Assembly: GCF_001949145.1 (NCBI RefSeq)
Contig: NW_019091471.1
Span: 428,371-492,370, forward strand
Source of the DNA: Acanthaster planci
Lineage: Eukaryota; Echinodermata; Asteroidea; Valvatida; Acanthasteridae
Direction of reading: 5' to 3'
Length of the DNA: 64,000 nt
Below the pieces are notes generated by a model. The model ran no database searches and was not told where the DNA came from. It worked only from the letters and a program-made list of their open reading frames with translations. Each line of letters begins with the position of its first letter. The first letter of the stretch is position 1. Below are positions 1 to 62,814 of the stretch, in pieces. The position numbers and the translations under genes were made by a program.

Positions 1-366
1 TTTTGGATCTAGAGAATCTGAGAATGCCTCCAGAATATCTCCTGGTCAATTTCATTTCCTAGTGCATAATGTGACAGCATAAGTGCAGGGCACTTTGCTT
101 GAAAAACATGCAGTGATAAAATACATCTTGCTTCACGTTTTTGATAGCAAATGCAATTCTTTGAATACTCGGCCACTGGGCTAACAGGTACTCAATTGCC
201 GTTGGCAGCACCCGCGATTTGGTTTTGTTGAAATTTTCATCAGGTAAAAACTGAGTGGTAAAATGTTATAATTTAAAAATTGTTGGCCTACCCACCATGG
301 TTTTGCATTGCCCTCCATGGCCACAATGAAGGCAATCTCCAGACTCTTGCAAGCTGATTTCCTTAG

Positions 367-8921
<8,555 letters not shown>

Positions 8922-11900
8922 TTTTACTGAAAGAAGACACAAAGTAGATGTATATCACACATTGTCAAAGACTTTCATCTAAAATGACAATATCCTAGTT
9001 TTCCATTAAGTAATTCCATAAAAATTGTTAAACAAGCTTTGATTGTACCCCTTTAGCTTGATATTTTTCTACTGAATAATTGTGTTGAATTCATTTATTT
9101 TTTTTACTGAAAATCAAACTCGACATTAAATACAAATGCTACAGATGTGTAGAATGATTCTGACATGTCATTCAGTGTATAGTTTGAAGCATGCAAAATC
9201 ATTTATATCAAGACATGATACACGAACACATAATGTAAGTACATCATTTGTCAAGTGGGAGACGTTTTCATTGGCCATTTGTTGGATTTCTTGCTTCATT
9301 TAGATGCAACATGTTCAATATTGTTCACAGTGGCTTATCTTTCTGGAGGAAATTAAATGGTTTTAGATATCGTTTTTTAACTTTAGAAAAGACCGACCCT
9401 TAAACATTAGATCACACTAGCAATTTAGTTTTAGTTTACAATTTTACTGAGCCAAAACAAGTCTTGTTAAATATAAATATTAATAGACTGATATTGTGCC
9501 CACTAAGCCATGTGACCTATAGTGGATATTAGCTATCAGCAAACATGGGGTGTAATCCCTTAGCAAAGAGCATCATACGTGTAAGTTACCAAACATAAAG
9601 CTAGGGTTACTCGGACTACTAATGTGCTGAATACTATTATATTGAAACCGGCTTCATTTTTGGTAAACAACACTCAAAACACACTTAGCTGTGGGAGGAT
9701 GCCAGGTTTGTTGATGTTTGATACCTACTGTAGGTCACATGACTTGGGGGCAGAATCGGTTAATTGCTTTTCAGTTTTGATTTGGAAAAAATTTACCACG
9801 CATCATGGCTAACTTGTCAAAATTGGTTACATCTTTTGATAATTGTATAAAAGTTTTATACAGCGACTCCAAAAATTACATTCTTTTAAATAAAAACTTT
9901 CTGAACAAGCATTAATTGAAACGAAACAAAACCAAATAACAAAGATTTGGTGGCCCGCAAATACTGTTTGTAATTTCCGAGTACAATTACCGTATACATG
10001 TAATACAGGCATGCAACTTTTCCTCGGATCAGCTGATTTCCTCATTTTTCACTTCACACTCCTGCCATTGAAACTTGAACAAACTCTGCAAAGAGCCTAG
10101 CGAGGATAGGAATATCCTCGTTTTTGTCAAAGTCCAAGTTGCATGCCTGGTAATACAAGATTGTTCGTACACTACTTTTTCCTGTTTGATTTTTAGCAAA
10201 CAGAGCTCTTAAGTTTTCAGTGCACAGAGTTAGTCTCATATAGTGGCACTCTGTGTTAGGAAGATACTTAGCTGACGAGGGCAGGAATATGTAAGTACTC
10301 TTCCAAGAAAAACTTCAACAAAATTAACAAGGCCCACGTTTAAATTATAATATACAACCTTGTCTTTATTCCACACACAACAAGGGACTGTCAAATATTA
10401 AAAAAAACGGTGAGAGTGGCTTGCAAGTTATTGTATTGAAAACTTGGAGCATAGTTATTGATTGCAGAATTTTTTAGGGAAAAAAATCATAAAATCAACC
10501 CTTTAAATTTGTTGCAAAACGATTCCCACCAGTTGTGTGTTGAGTGCGTATTGTAACATTTCAACCAATTTAAAGGGCAGCAGTGATTTGTTTCTCAGAC
10601 AATTTTTTCTGCAACTTTATTCCCTTGTTTAAATTGATTTACGAAAACTATTTGAAATCCCTTTTAGTTTAAATTTATTAAAAAATGCATTTTTTTAAAC
10701 AGTCAAACTTGCTAATACTTTCCTTGCCAACTGAGGTTGCTGTGATATCATCCAGGGAAGACGTGGTTCAGTGCACTGGCTTTTCTGTTCAAATTGCAAA
10801 CCCAGAATTCATTCACTAAAAACATTTCTGAGATGGGGGTTACTTGCTCGCTTGCTAATTGCTGTGTATTTTCACAACAATGTATCACCAAAGCAAAGGG
10901 AATTTAGGCCAGCAAAACCTATTAAAAAACATTTTGTGGACAAACCAATGTAACCTTTAGGTTTTCTTCCCGCGATGACTCCACAGGTTTTTCTTATGAA
11001 TATGGAATTACTCAGCATAAAAGCAAAAAAAAAAAGGTGGCATGATCAGGGGAAACAAATTGAAAACGAAGATAACTGAGACACAAAAGTGCATTCTGGG
11101 GGTTTAATTGCATTTTTAAATGCATTTCAGAACCCCCTTTCATTAGGGAGAAGCAGAAAGAAACTAGTCTTCTTTGTAGCGTTAATAATAATTTAATAAA
11201 AGATAGATATTGAACGCATCCCTTCACTTTAGATATCAAATTGACATAAGTTTAAAACAAACTAGGATGGTCATCTCGTTTCAAGGAGTAATCGACTTTG
11301 AGCCAAAGAAAACCAGACTGTCAAAGTTCACCTTTTGATTCGGCATTGATCTGAATTGTTTCGTAACCTCGGCAACGACACAGTGTCCCGTGTGGAATAA
11401 TTCGGAAGCACATGGTAAAGCCCCAATAAGCAAGTTGTTTGCCAAGAAACTTTGAGAAACGACCCTTGTGTCTGATTGTTATACATGTACATGCCGGAGT
11501 GTGAAGTAGCGTTCAATTTTGAGAGAAAAGTTGAGCCAGACATTTACTAGAAATGCACAGTCATTTTCAGAAGCGACGTTCCCCAAGACTAAACCCAGTT
11601 CCTTTATAGAACTGGTAAACGAAGACAAGACTACCCAATGAACAAGTCTTAAATTTTTGAAATAATAAATAATTGTATCTGAAATAATGAACAATTCTTA
11701 TTTTTTCAGATTTGTCAAGAGTTATCCTTTACTCGAAAGTAGATGTAAAAATGCCGAAAAGGCAATCTTGAAGGCCAGTTATACATGTACTTAGCGCGAA
11801 AACGAAGCGAATTTGTGACGCCCGCTTTATTGCACAGGAATTTACACAAACGTAACGGCACGGACAGGCGAAGGTGATGAAGCAAATTGGACTTCGCGAC

Positions 11901-11928
11901 GAATTGGCAACATACCGATACAGAAACG
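8922..11928. other. MCM9 3' UTR and intergenic DNA
   Basis: AT-rich sequence without a supportable gene. The proximal part should be MCM9 3' UTR. A consensus AATAAA lies on the plus strand at 9889-9894, but other weaker signals (ATTAAA near 9125) occur earlier, so the true 3' end cannot be set. Short open frames here lack family resemblance. Confidence 0.5.
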
Positions 11929-13427
11929 TATAAGGGCAACATGTAAAAATGTTTTTGAGTTACTGTCTCGCGGCGAGTTGAATTGTTGAATGAGTATCTC
12001 GCCGCGGCGAGTTATACGACCTTACCGCGGCGTGAAATTGAAATCCTGCCACGCCAAGTTTCATAAATCCTATTTGGCGTTCTCAGTTGTATAATCAGGG
12101 TTGATTGCAGTGAAATTGGGTTTCAGATTACTTTAAGCGAAGCTTGATTCAGCAAAGCTGGATTTCTAACACAAAAGAAAACTAAAGAAATTTTGGGGGT
12201 ATGGATTTCCATATTTTGAAGTGGGTAGACTACTTCGACTCCCTGGTAGATTACCCAATGAAAGGATTACGATGCCTTTTCATTTATACTTAAATAATCG
12301 TAGGCTATTTGCATAAGCGCCGCGAGGGGGACCCTGAAAAGAAGGGTGGAAAAAAGAAAACAGCCAAAGAAATGACAATTAAAAATGAAATAGAATGAAA
12401 TTATTTGCTTGAGAAGAAAGAAAATCGACCCGGTCCCCCCCCCCAGTTAAATGTTGTTGTTTGCCCCCTCCGTCAAAAAATTCTGGCGACGCGCGCCCAT
12501 GTATATTTTAGCCAATATGTGTTGCCATTTCAGACCAAACCTCGATGTTGCTATCATCTTAACATTAAAATTTGCCATGATTTAGCCTCAACAGGCAAAA
12601 AGAAAAATGAAGCGAAGGTGAAAGGGAAACTAACACTCACTTTTTTTCATCAACTGGATTGAAATCCCCGCGCCCTTTGACCTCACATCCATGCGTTCAC
12701 TCGTCACAATCCGCCCATACAGCGCAGAGCGCTAGGAAGGGCAAATACGTAACGTTTTTTTTTTATCAAGAGCTTACTGGATGGAGCTTAACATTTGAAC
12801 ACTGGTCGACACTTCTGGCCCAGTGCGCATGACACCATGCACTTATACTATATTTGGGGATTAGGGCACTAGGTAATTTAAAATGCTTTGAGCGTCTAAA
12901 GCTGTGAGGTACTTCACGCGTAGCGTTTGTAAAAGTAGGCCTACTGTTTTTTATCTCCATTTTAAGTTATACAAATTTCGACTGATGAAAGTTCAAATGT
13001 AACTTTCAAGTCCGCTTGCTTCTGTTTGGCACTTGGAAACTGTAGAAAGGAATTAAAACCAGTCTACCCCTCATCTGAATGTGGAAATTCTTATAAAAAA
13101 AAGATATCTTTTGTTTTCTTCTGTGTTGAAAAACAAGCTTTGTTGAAATGCAATATAAATCTCCTTTTGTTCCAATTAGCAATCTAAAACCAAATCTCAC
13201 TGCATTTCACCCTAAAGATACATTTGAAAACGATACAAGTGATGAATAGGACTTATGAAACTATATTGAAATATTCACTGCGGCGGGATATCAATTTGAC
13301 GCCGCGGTAAGATCGTATAACTCGCCGCGGCAAGGTAGACATTCAACAATTTAATTCGCCGCAGCGAGATAGTAAGTCGCCGCGGCGAGATAGTTACTCG
13401 ACAAAAGGTTTGCAAGTTGCCCTTATA
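11929..13427. mobile_element. 1.5 kb foldback / long-TIR DNA element with CG-rich palindromic arms
   Basis: TAAGGGCAAC at 11931 and its reverse complement GTTGCCCTTA at 13416-13425 are the termini, each flanked by TA (11929-11930, 13426-13427), consistent with a TA target duplication. The inverted arms continue for about 120 bases (left) and 145 bases (right), with substitutions and one extra unit on the right. They are built of copies of the 14-base palindrome CTCGCCGCGGCGAG and share TTATACGA(C/T)CTTACCGCGGCG. The 1.2 kb core has no transposase-like frame, so the element is non-autonomous. Confidence 0.75.
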
Positions 13428-13564
13428 TGCTTCCGTATAAGCAACAAAATGAATCGGCCTTTACAAATTCGCAAAAGTTGAACCCATTTCAACTTCTGTA
13501 CACGAAACTGCTGAAAACTAAAATCTGAGGGCGATGCTGTGCCAAATTTTGTTTTGAAATTAGA

Positions 13565-14478
13565 CTATTTGTTTACTAGCCACAGCTTGCAGTTTTCAAA
13601 AACATACTTTTTGTTCGCATGATCAGGAATAAATGCTGCATGAAAAACTGCCGTTTTGCGGGTGACTTTTTTGCACACTCTGTTGTCCCAATCGCAGAAT
13701 GTCTTGCAAGTCGGGAAACTATGAAAACTCAGAGACCTCACCTTGAGATCAGGACTTATCTTGGACGAGGTGATGTAGTTCAGGACATCCTGGTCATACC
13801 GCACCTTGGGCTGGGTCTCTAGGACCCAGACCCATAGTCGAAGGAAGTACTCAGTCCGGTTGGTCGGCCGGTAGAAACCAACCCCGGCGTTGAAAACTCG
13901 ACGATAATCCCTCATGAACGCGACATCGTACTGGTCGCCGCTGAAATAAGGAAAGGGGTCGTTGAACCAAAAGGTGTCCGAGTCGCAGAAAAACACCTCG
14001 AAACCCTGTTGGATAAACTCCAGCACGTAGCTCGGCCTGCGATTGACAAGTTTGGTGTAGTTGGCTGTGCCGTAGTTCAGAGCCTCTTTGGGGGTGTCCA
14101 CGGCATTCGGTGGCTTCATGACGTGAAGACCGTAGCTGTGGTTGAGCAGGACCTCGTAAGCCATTGCATCCTCGGCTATCACGACCACTTCTGGATGGAT
14201 GCCAACTTGCTGGATGCTCATCAGCATGTTTTCGGTGAAGTCCAGGAATCCCGAGTTAGTTGTGGTTAGGACAATTTTCCGCAAGAGCAGTGACTTCGCC
14301 AAAAGTCGCACCTTGGCCGTAAATGACGGGTCAGTAAATAACGGAGCAGTGGCAGCCATCGAATTGTCATGAGGCAGACTCTTCGGGGCCTCGGCCACCG
14401 ATCTCGTAACAAGATCTAGGGTGTCCGGCAGTTCCCCTTCGTTCACATCGATTGGTGCGCTTTTCAACCACAAACAGA
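13565..14478 (-). CDS. Glycosyltransferase last exon: catalytic domain
   Basis: A 914-nt exon, 303 residues plus TAG. The minus-strand acceptor is ttccttacag before 14478; the frame stays open upstream through the intron, so the apparent start at 14572 is not real. Contains the DSD motif and a Cys-rich end (FPTCKTFCDWDNRVCKK) likely held by disulfides. Confidence 0.9.
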
Positions 14479-15946
14479 CTGTAAGGAAAAAAGAATTCAT
14501 GATATGAAAAACTAAACAGAAAAACAAACAAATTAAAGCAGAAAAGGGAATTTGTTCCATAAATGAGCACACCCTTTTAACACACGACGGAAACTCGGAC
14601 CCATGAGCACCTAATAATTACAAACAAGACCAGACCAACATCACTGTGATTGACGAAAGCTTACCAAAATGACCGGGGAATTTGCGAATTGGTGATTATA
14701 CCCGTTTATGTAAGAGTTCCATTTACGGACATCACTCATTTTCCCTTGCAGAAGTCTAGTAGCCATCAGAGAGTGATACAACATGTTCTAAAAAGTCAAA
14801 TTTAGCATGAAAATGTTGGACCACTTATTTACGAAACACTTTAGAATTTTTCATCTGGTAGGGTTTGTGCACAAGTTGTCAAGTGATGTCCTGATACAGA
14901 GCGTTTTCCCAGGTTTATAACTTACCACTTGCAAACGTGACTAAAAGGAGCATTCCAAGAGCAAGACGGCTAAACGATCTTGCCGTCAAAAACCTCTCAA
15001 AGGAGCCGCAAAGCCACAGCTGAAATAAAACAGATGGTTTTGTTTGTGTTCAAGTTGAAAGCTCCTAAAAGTGACCATCCCAAACTAGTACAGAAAACTT
15101 GAAGTTTAGGAAGTACTAGTCGGAAATTGTAGCATTAGGCTAGCCCAAACTGTACTATGGATCTTGCTGAATAACTTACTCGTTACTTTGTCCTCTTGAA
15201 TACTCCACTTAGAAGTCTCACTAAGAGACTTTGGAGAGTGGCTTAAGTTTAAATTAACGACTGAGTTTTGTGGTGATTTAGGGCATCAACGGTATCCCGT
15301 GGGAATCTGGTCTATTTTCTAATCATCCATTATCCTAATCAATCCTGCACATTCTTCCAAAACCTCCCGTTTCGAAGGACAAGGGCTAATCCATCCACTC
15401 CATAATTCAAATACGGTCGGAACCACTGTGGAAGTTACAGATGCACTGTGTTTATTGTGGCCACAAATCGCCTTCGGCCGTTCCACCGTACACGTACACT
15501 ACTCCAAAAAAAAAGACTTTTCCCTGAAACTGGCCATTTTGAGAGAAATGTGCATTTGATGTTTTGAAACATTTTTTTAATTTTTTTTATCCCAATGAAA
15601 AGACCATTTGGAAAAAAAATGAAAGAATTAGACCACACTCATTGCTTGGAACAAAATTACAAGTTAAGAAAAAAGTGGTCCTTAACTTTGTTGAGTAGTA
15701 TATTTCGCTGTGCCGCTTGGGCCACCTATGACCCTAGCCAGGTAACTCCACGTTCACTAACTTCCCTGTAACGGGTATGAAAGATCGATTCATTCACCTC
15801 ATTCCCTTTACATTTTACCACGTGGACGCATAGGCAATTTAGTCGTACGCATACTCACCATTCCGGGAAGAAATACCTCGACCTGTCGCGACCTGTAGTA
15901 ACTGGACAGAGCCTCACACCGTCTGAGTGTCGTATTTCTCAGCCAT
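13565..15946 (-). CDS. Type II membrane glycosyltransferase, nucleotide-diphospho-sugar transferase family (PF03407)
   Basis: Likely a Golgi sugar transferase using a nucleotide sugar. Exons on the minus strand: 14926-15019 and 13565-14478, plus a tentative first coding exon 15920-15946 (MAEKYDTQT); together 344 codons plus stop, all in phase. Residues about 20-45 form a single hydrophobic segment (RLALGMLLLVTFASVCLWL) with basic residues before it, as in a type II anchor. The lumenal domain has VLTTTNSGFLDFTENMLMSI near its start and a DxD-type metal/nucleotide-sugar motif FFCDSDTFWFNDPF, with RDYRRVFNAGVGFYRP after it, all typical of PF03407 proteins such as plant RGXT-like and invertebrate xylosyltransferase-like enzymes. 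Donor, acceptor and linkage cannot be told from sequence. It converges with MCM9. Confidence 0.85.
14926..15019 (-). CDS. Glycosyltransferase exon: membrane anchor
   Basis: 94 nt, acceptor ttatttcag, donor AAGTG|gtaagt. Reads SRLALGMLLLVTFAS after a short basic stretch, completing the transmembrane helix with the next exon. Phase 0 in, phase 1 out, matching the catalytic exon. Confidence 0.75.
15920..15946 (-). CDS. Tentative first coding exon of the glycosyltransferase
   Basis: ATG in context aaaacgATGG followed by nine codons (MAEKYDTQT) and a weak donor ACG|gtgtga. It joins the next exon in frame and gives a short cytosolic N-terminus. If wrong, translation could begin at the Met inside the anchor exon, at another first exon upstream, or elsewhere. 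Confidence 0.35.
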
Positions 15947-18900
15947 CGTTTTGAGCGAAGAGATGTATGCATGTTAACGACAGTTTTTCTTTATCTTTCT
16001 GGGAAAACATTGACACGAATTTGTAGAATTACAGCGGAACGAGTTGATGTTGTCGAAAAGGCAAACAATTCCGCCCGAAGGCACTCATCCGTTAAACCAG
16101 GGCTTTTTCAATCAGAGCCTCTAAGGTAAAACATAATTCATAAATGTTTACAATCAATATAAATAGTTTTCAGCGATGTAAATAAAGTCTACTACTTACA
16201 GCTAAGAGGGAGAACACTTTAGTCTGGCAAATGAAAACGGCGACACCGAAAAAAGAGAGAGACTTGGTCTAACCACGAGCTAGGTGTTGACTTCGGCCAA
16301 CGCCCTAATGGCTTCAGCGCAGGTGGCCTCATGCACCCTGCAGTTCACCCGACTCGAAGAGGGCGGTAAATTTAAATAATAATCAGGCACGCGGTTCCAA
16401 AATGCTTTGCATTCGTGCAACCTTGAGTAAAGTGCACCACGAGTGAGGAATAGTCAGATACCTGAATCTGAAGCGTGCTGCAAAAAGCCCCACTTTATCA
16501 AGTCTTCCTATACTGCCAGCATATACATAATAGACACAAGTTGTATTTTTTTGCGAAAGAAAATGTTACGCTCTACACTGTTTGTATTTCACGACTAGCA
16601 AACATTGTAAGAGTAACGGCCTACACCAATTGGGGACAAAATCGGGTTTCTTTTTGATGGGCGTGTTTCTCTATTCGCAGTGTTTCGCTGAAGAGCTCAT
16701 AACAGATAGTCAAATTCAAATGGATGCTCGACTTTGTTCTAAAAACTATGCTTGATGGCTTGCAGGCTTTGAAGGGTGAAAGAGGTTTTATGTTGTCAGT
16801 TTTTGTCGAATAAGACTCAAACAAAGTTTGTTATCATCTTTCACATTCGTACAAATTTTGATAAATCATAAATGAAGCAAGACAAACAGTACTTTAACCC
16901 TAGAATGTGGCCAACCGGCAGGTGCCAGCCTTAATGCAACAGCACGAGCTGACAGCTGTCGACCAATGAGAAGCTTCAACTGGGTGGCAAACGCGTGAAG
17001 GCACATTTCGCATGCACGCCGAGCTTGGCCCATAACAGCAATGAGTAAAGTCCAGTGAATCACACTTTACAGCTACATGTACTATCATTCCCTTTTTATT
17101 TACAAATTGTAAATGCACAGACTAAATTACAGATATCATACAGTAGACTATAAATATTAAATAACTGAACTCACCGCATTCTAAAAAAGGACAATATGCT
17201 TCATTAAATTTATATAAAAAATCGATTTACATAAATTAAATTGACAAAACAAAAAAATGTACTGATGTTTAAATGAAATAATTTGGGTACTGTGCAATGT
17301 CATTACAGCTTTTGTCATAGTGCAGTGAGGATCTAAGAACTGCATGCATTTGCATGGTAAGTAAGTCTTCAGCACCAAGTGACGCCAGCAGTAAAATTCT
17401 GCTGAAAATAATCTGTCCGTAAATTCAATTTTATTTTACCTACCTATGTGACGTGAGGCGCACACCCAAATGCGACAGATAAAAGCAGGCACTGCCACCA
17501 TAAGTCCGTGTCCCTCTCCACCAATTACTTCGCGCTAATTTGTAATCTTGTTTCGTTATTCAATAATTCACGATAATTGTCCATGTTTTTTTAAACATTT
17601 CTGTACCCAGGCACGTATCTGTACCCTTGTTTTGTTTCAATGCAAAAAAAATCATCTTCAACTGAACAAGTTCGCCGTCTTCAATACTGCCGTGAAAAAA
17701 ATATTCTACAAGAGTTTGCACCCTTATACCAGTTAACAGTGAGAATTATCAACAATTGACAATTTAACAATTTAAAAAGGACAAAAATGGCTTAAATGCC
17801 TCGTCTTTGCAATCCGCAAAATATGATACTTCAGTATAGACAATCTGTGTTCATGTTTTAGAATAATCATTCATGAAATCGAACGTGTAGATTAACAAAA
17901 GGGGATTGCATCTGTCCTTTGGACAAGTACATGTTGTATTGTTCCGTTCACTGAAAACACTTGTGAAGTACTGACTACAAACTTTAACAGCATTCTTCTA
18001 AGTATGGCATTCACTTTATACACAGTAAATGCAGAATAGCTAAACAGTATAAATAAACCAATTGTGGCCTTGGAAAAAAAGCTCCAGTCTCTATAGTTTC
18101 GTTGGTTTTGCTTGCTATTTAGGGGTTGGAGAACACACGAATACATGTCTTCTGTCTAAGCCAGCAGCGATGTCAAGTAAAAATAAAAGACTATTAAAAC
18201 AATTCCCTGTTAACATGTCCATTTGTGACAAATCCTTAGTACAAAATGTTTCATCGATGTTGCATATTTATTACCTTTGGAAGGACTGCCACAGAGTGCA
18301 TAGGCAATATTTCATTCACAAAACGATCCATAAAATGTGTTTGCAACAAGTTAACATAAAAACAAATTTTACACTACCAGGATTATCATGGCCTTTGTGT
18401 TTGTGAATATCTCTTTTTTTAAATAGCTCGAACAAAATATGTCACATATTTTGAAGCCTTTCACCGCCCACAACTGTTGTTAACGGCCTATTCTCAGTAT
18501 TTCCAAACCTTCAGTACTTTTCATTCTTACAATAAAACTATTTTCAATTCTGCCTTCCTTAGAAATTGTAAAAAAATGAAACCACTCTCTCAAAATAACA
18601 AATAAAACAAGACACTTTCAAATACAGTGTCGAAATAAAAAAAATTACAGCTTGAAAACTGGTCATGTCCTGATCACATTATAAGTAAAATAACAGGGTT
18701 GAAAACAAATTGTGGAAGTCCGGTCTTTGCCACGCAAAATAAATATTTCAAATTTACATTGTACAATACAAAGTCCATATATACACACCAATACTGTTAA
18801 CTAATGCCTGTTAATGTTTCCAAACCATTCCTAATCCTCCATTAATCACCCCCCCCCCAATTGAAGACATCGTTTTGGCTGACCTTTCCTTACAAAATAA

Positions 18901-21207
18901 GATTACCTTGTATACTCGGACAACTTTGAGCGAGAATTACCTTCACCAACAAATGACAAAGCAAGCCAGGGACAAAATAATGGATAAAGAAAGAGGGAAA
19001 TCTCAGATGAACTCGCTCAGTACGTTTAATGTGCAAAAAAAGCTTTGCTTTAAAAGCAATGAAACGATCAAAATGTAGACAATGAGGTCTGAGCAGACCC
19101 TTTGGTCGGAACCACTACAGTTAACTGGTTCACCAACGACTACGAAATGCAAAACAGTCACGTGGTTGCCAACAAAGAGAACACTTCCAACCCACATGGC
19201 TCTTCTCAACCAATGAGGGGGTGCTTCATCTCAAGGTGGATAACCACTGCATGATGAAGTGCACATTTCCAAGGCACAACTTCAACATGTTAGATTTTCA
19301 GGTTGCCCCCCCAACAAAGACGGACAAATAGTGACACAGCAAATGGTTTGAAAAATACTGACCCAATTCAACAGAACTAAGGCCATGTCTGCAATATCCT
19401 TTCAGGGCTACGGCTATGTCTATTGTCAGTATGCTTTCGAATAATTTCAATGGGCACAGAGCTAGACAAAGCTCCAAACAGATTCCGATGCAGCTTAAAA
19501 AGCAGAAAACACTGCTCAGCTGCTTTTTGTGTGAGTGTGCTTAGCAAAAATGAGACACGAACCAGTCACAAGTCACATACCAAGCATGGCACTTCGGCTG
19601 CTCCCCTATTTTTCCCAAGCACATATATTCCACATTTGACCAGTTTTTCTGCTTAGTGGCTTGGTGAAATCTGGATCCAGGGGTCAAAGAAATGAAGAGT
19701 AAAAATTGCCAAATCAATACAGTATTGATTAACTAGTGTCACCTTTACAACTCCATAAGATATCACAAAATCTCTGTATGATGATGGTATTTCGGTTAGT
19801 GTTACAAATACAGTGCGATTTTGAAGCTTAGAAGGCTATATTTTGCTAGCTGTGAAATACATACCGGTGCTGTGGGGATGCATCCCAGAGCCACAAAATT
19901 TGAAGTCTGTTAGGCAAATAATCTAAGACTCTGCAAAAACTTATCTGATCATTGCCCCGGAAAAGTGACTTTTCGGTCAGACAAGCCATCCTCAGATATG
20001 GTGCTTACTAAGAAAGACTTTCAGAGCTGGCAAACAAGAACAAGGCAATCCAAGTTCATCTTTGAAGGTGTACCAGTTAATCATCGATTTGTACAATCCA
20101 TAGCTGAAACCTGTTCACTCTACTGTCAAGGATCTGAGCGTACAGCAAAAAAAAAAGGCATTGGACATGTACAAGTCTGCAAAGACGTGTTCAAGACCGC
20201 AAAGACACCAAAACTTGGTGCACATTCAGCTGAAAGCCAACCAAATGTATTTATATCCCCCCTGCAAGAACTCATGTGCACACACAGTGTGTCTCTGCAC
20301 AGGAACTCTCGTCAGAGATCAAGTATTATTTCCAGAGAAGTAAAACATGAACGTCTTGTGATGCTTTAAAATATGTACAGAAGAAGTAATTGGCACTGTT
20401 TTCACTGTCTGGCATATACTTGCCAACACCGGAAACTCAGACAACGGTGCACGCAGATGCAAGGGTCTTGTTGTCTCATTCCCTGCTTCTATTCATTTGT
20501 TTATACTGATTCATTTGTGATCCCTGAACACGTGATAAGCAAAACTGGAATATTTTGGTCTGGAAACTGGACAGTAAGAACACATAGATGCCAATGGCTG
20601 TTTCTTTCTGTGACCGGACAAGCAGGTGGACAAATGCGATGAAGCTGTGTGCATATAAATATGCAGTGAATGTATATAAATGAAACAGCGGTGGGGGCTT
20701 ATATTTAAGCCATGGGTCATTGTGCAATGATGTGTTGCAATGATTTCTTATTCGATCTTAAGGAATAAACGTATTGTGGTTTGTTATTGTTTACCATTCA
20801 TCAAGATCACGACGCTCTGGGAATCTACATAATAACCAGGGGCAAAGCAACCTCCCCAGATGGTGTGCAGTGAGTGAGGCTTTCTTCTGTTTTTGTGTTT
20901 TTTTTTCAGAAAACCAGTTTGTTGCAATTTTAGGCCTTTGAAAACCCAAACCTCATAATAATTTTGATAACATCAGAACAGTTGGCAGGCATGCTGGCAG
21001 TCCTCTTCCACTTTGCATTAAATGCTACCACCTCCTGTGAGTTATGTACACTAAAAAAACCAACATTAATTCTTTACCTTTGAATAAAGGGACACTTTTA
21101 AAGATTTTTCATGTCAGCATTACACAGTCAGGAACACTGCGTAGAGCACTAATAGTCTTAACTCTTGTGGTACAAGAACGCTGATATACAGGTTTAGTTT
21201 GTTTGAG
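15947..21207. other. Intergenic DNA and probable TANC 3' UTR
   Basis: No gene is supported on either strand. The glycosyltransferase promoter should lie at the low-coordinate end. TANC is transcribed toward this region, so DNA just below 21208 is its 3' UTR; a minus-strand AATAAA (plus TTTATT at 17095-17100) would allow a UTR of about 4 kb, but several other TTTATT sites exist. One copy of a dispersed repeat lies at 19085-19245. Open frames up to 134 codons look random. Confidence 0.45.
19085..19245 (+). repeat. Dispersed repeat family, copy A
   Basis: Shares the blocks CCAACAAAGAGAACACTTCC and CATGGCTCTTCTCAACCAAT then GAGGGGGTGCTTC..TCAAGG with the copies near 25009, 39747 and (inverted) 49282. 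No terminal inverted repeats seen; class unknown. Confidence 0.6.

Positions 21208-62814
<41,607 letters not shown>

Noticed and set aside
10054-10239. 61-codon minus-strand frame as an extra glycosyltransferase or orphan exon
   Set aside because: It lies downstream of the glycosyltransferase stop and has no family similarity.
19965-20369. 134-codon plus-strand open frame as a gene
   Set aside because: No family resemblance, no splice or promoter context, low-complexity composition; lies antisense in probable TANC 3' UTR.
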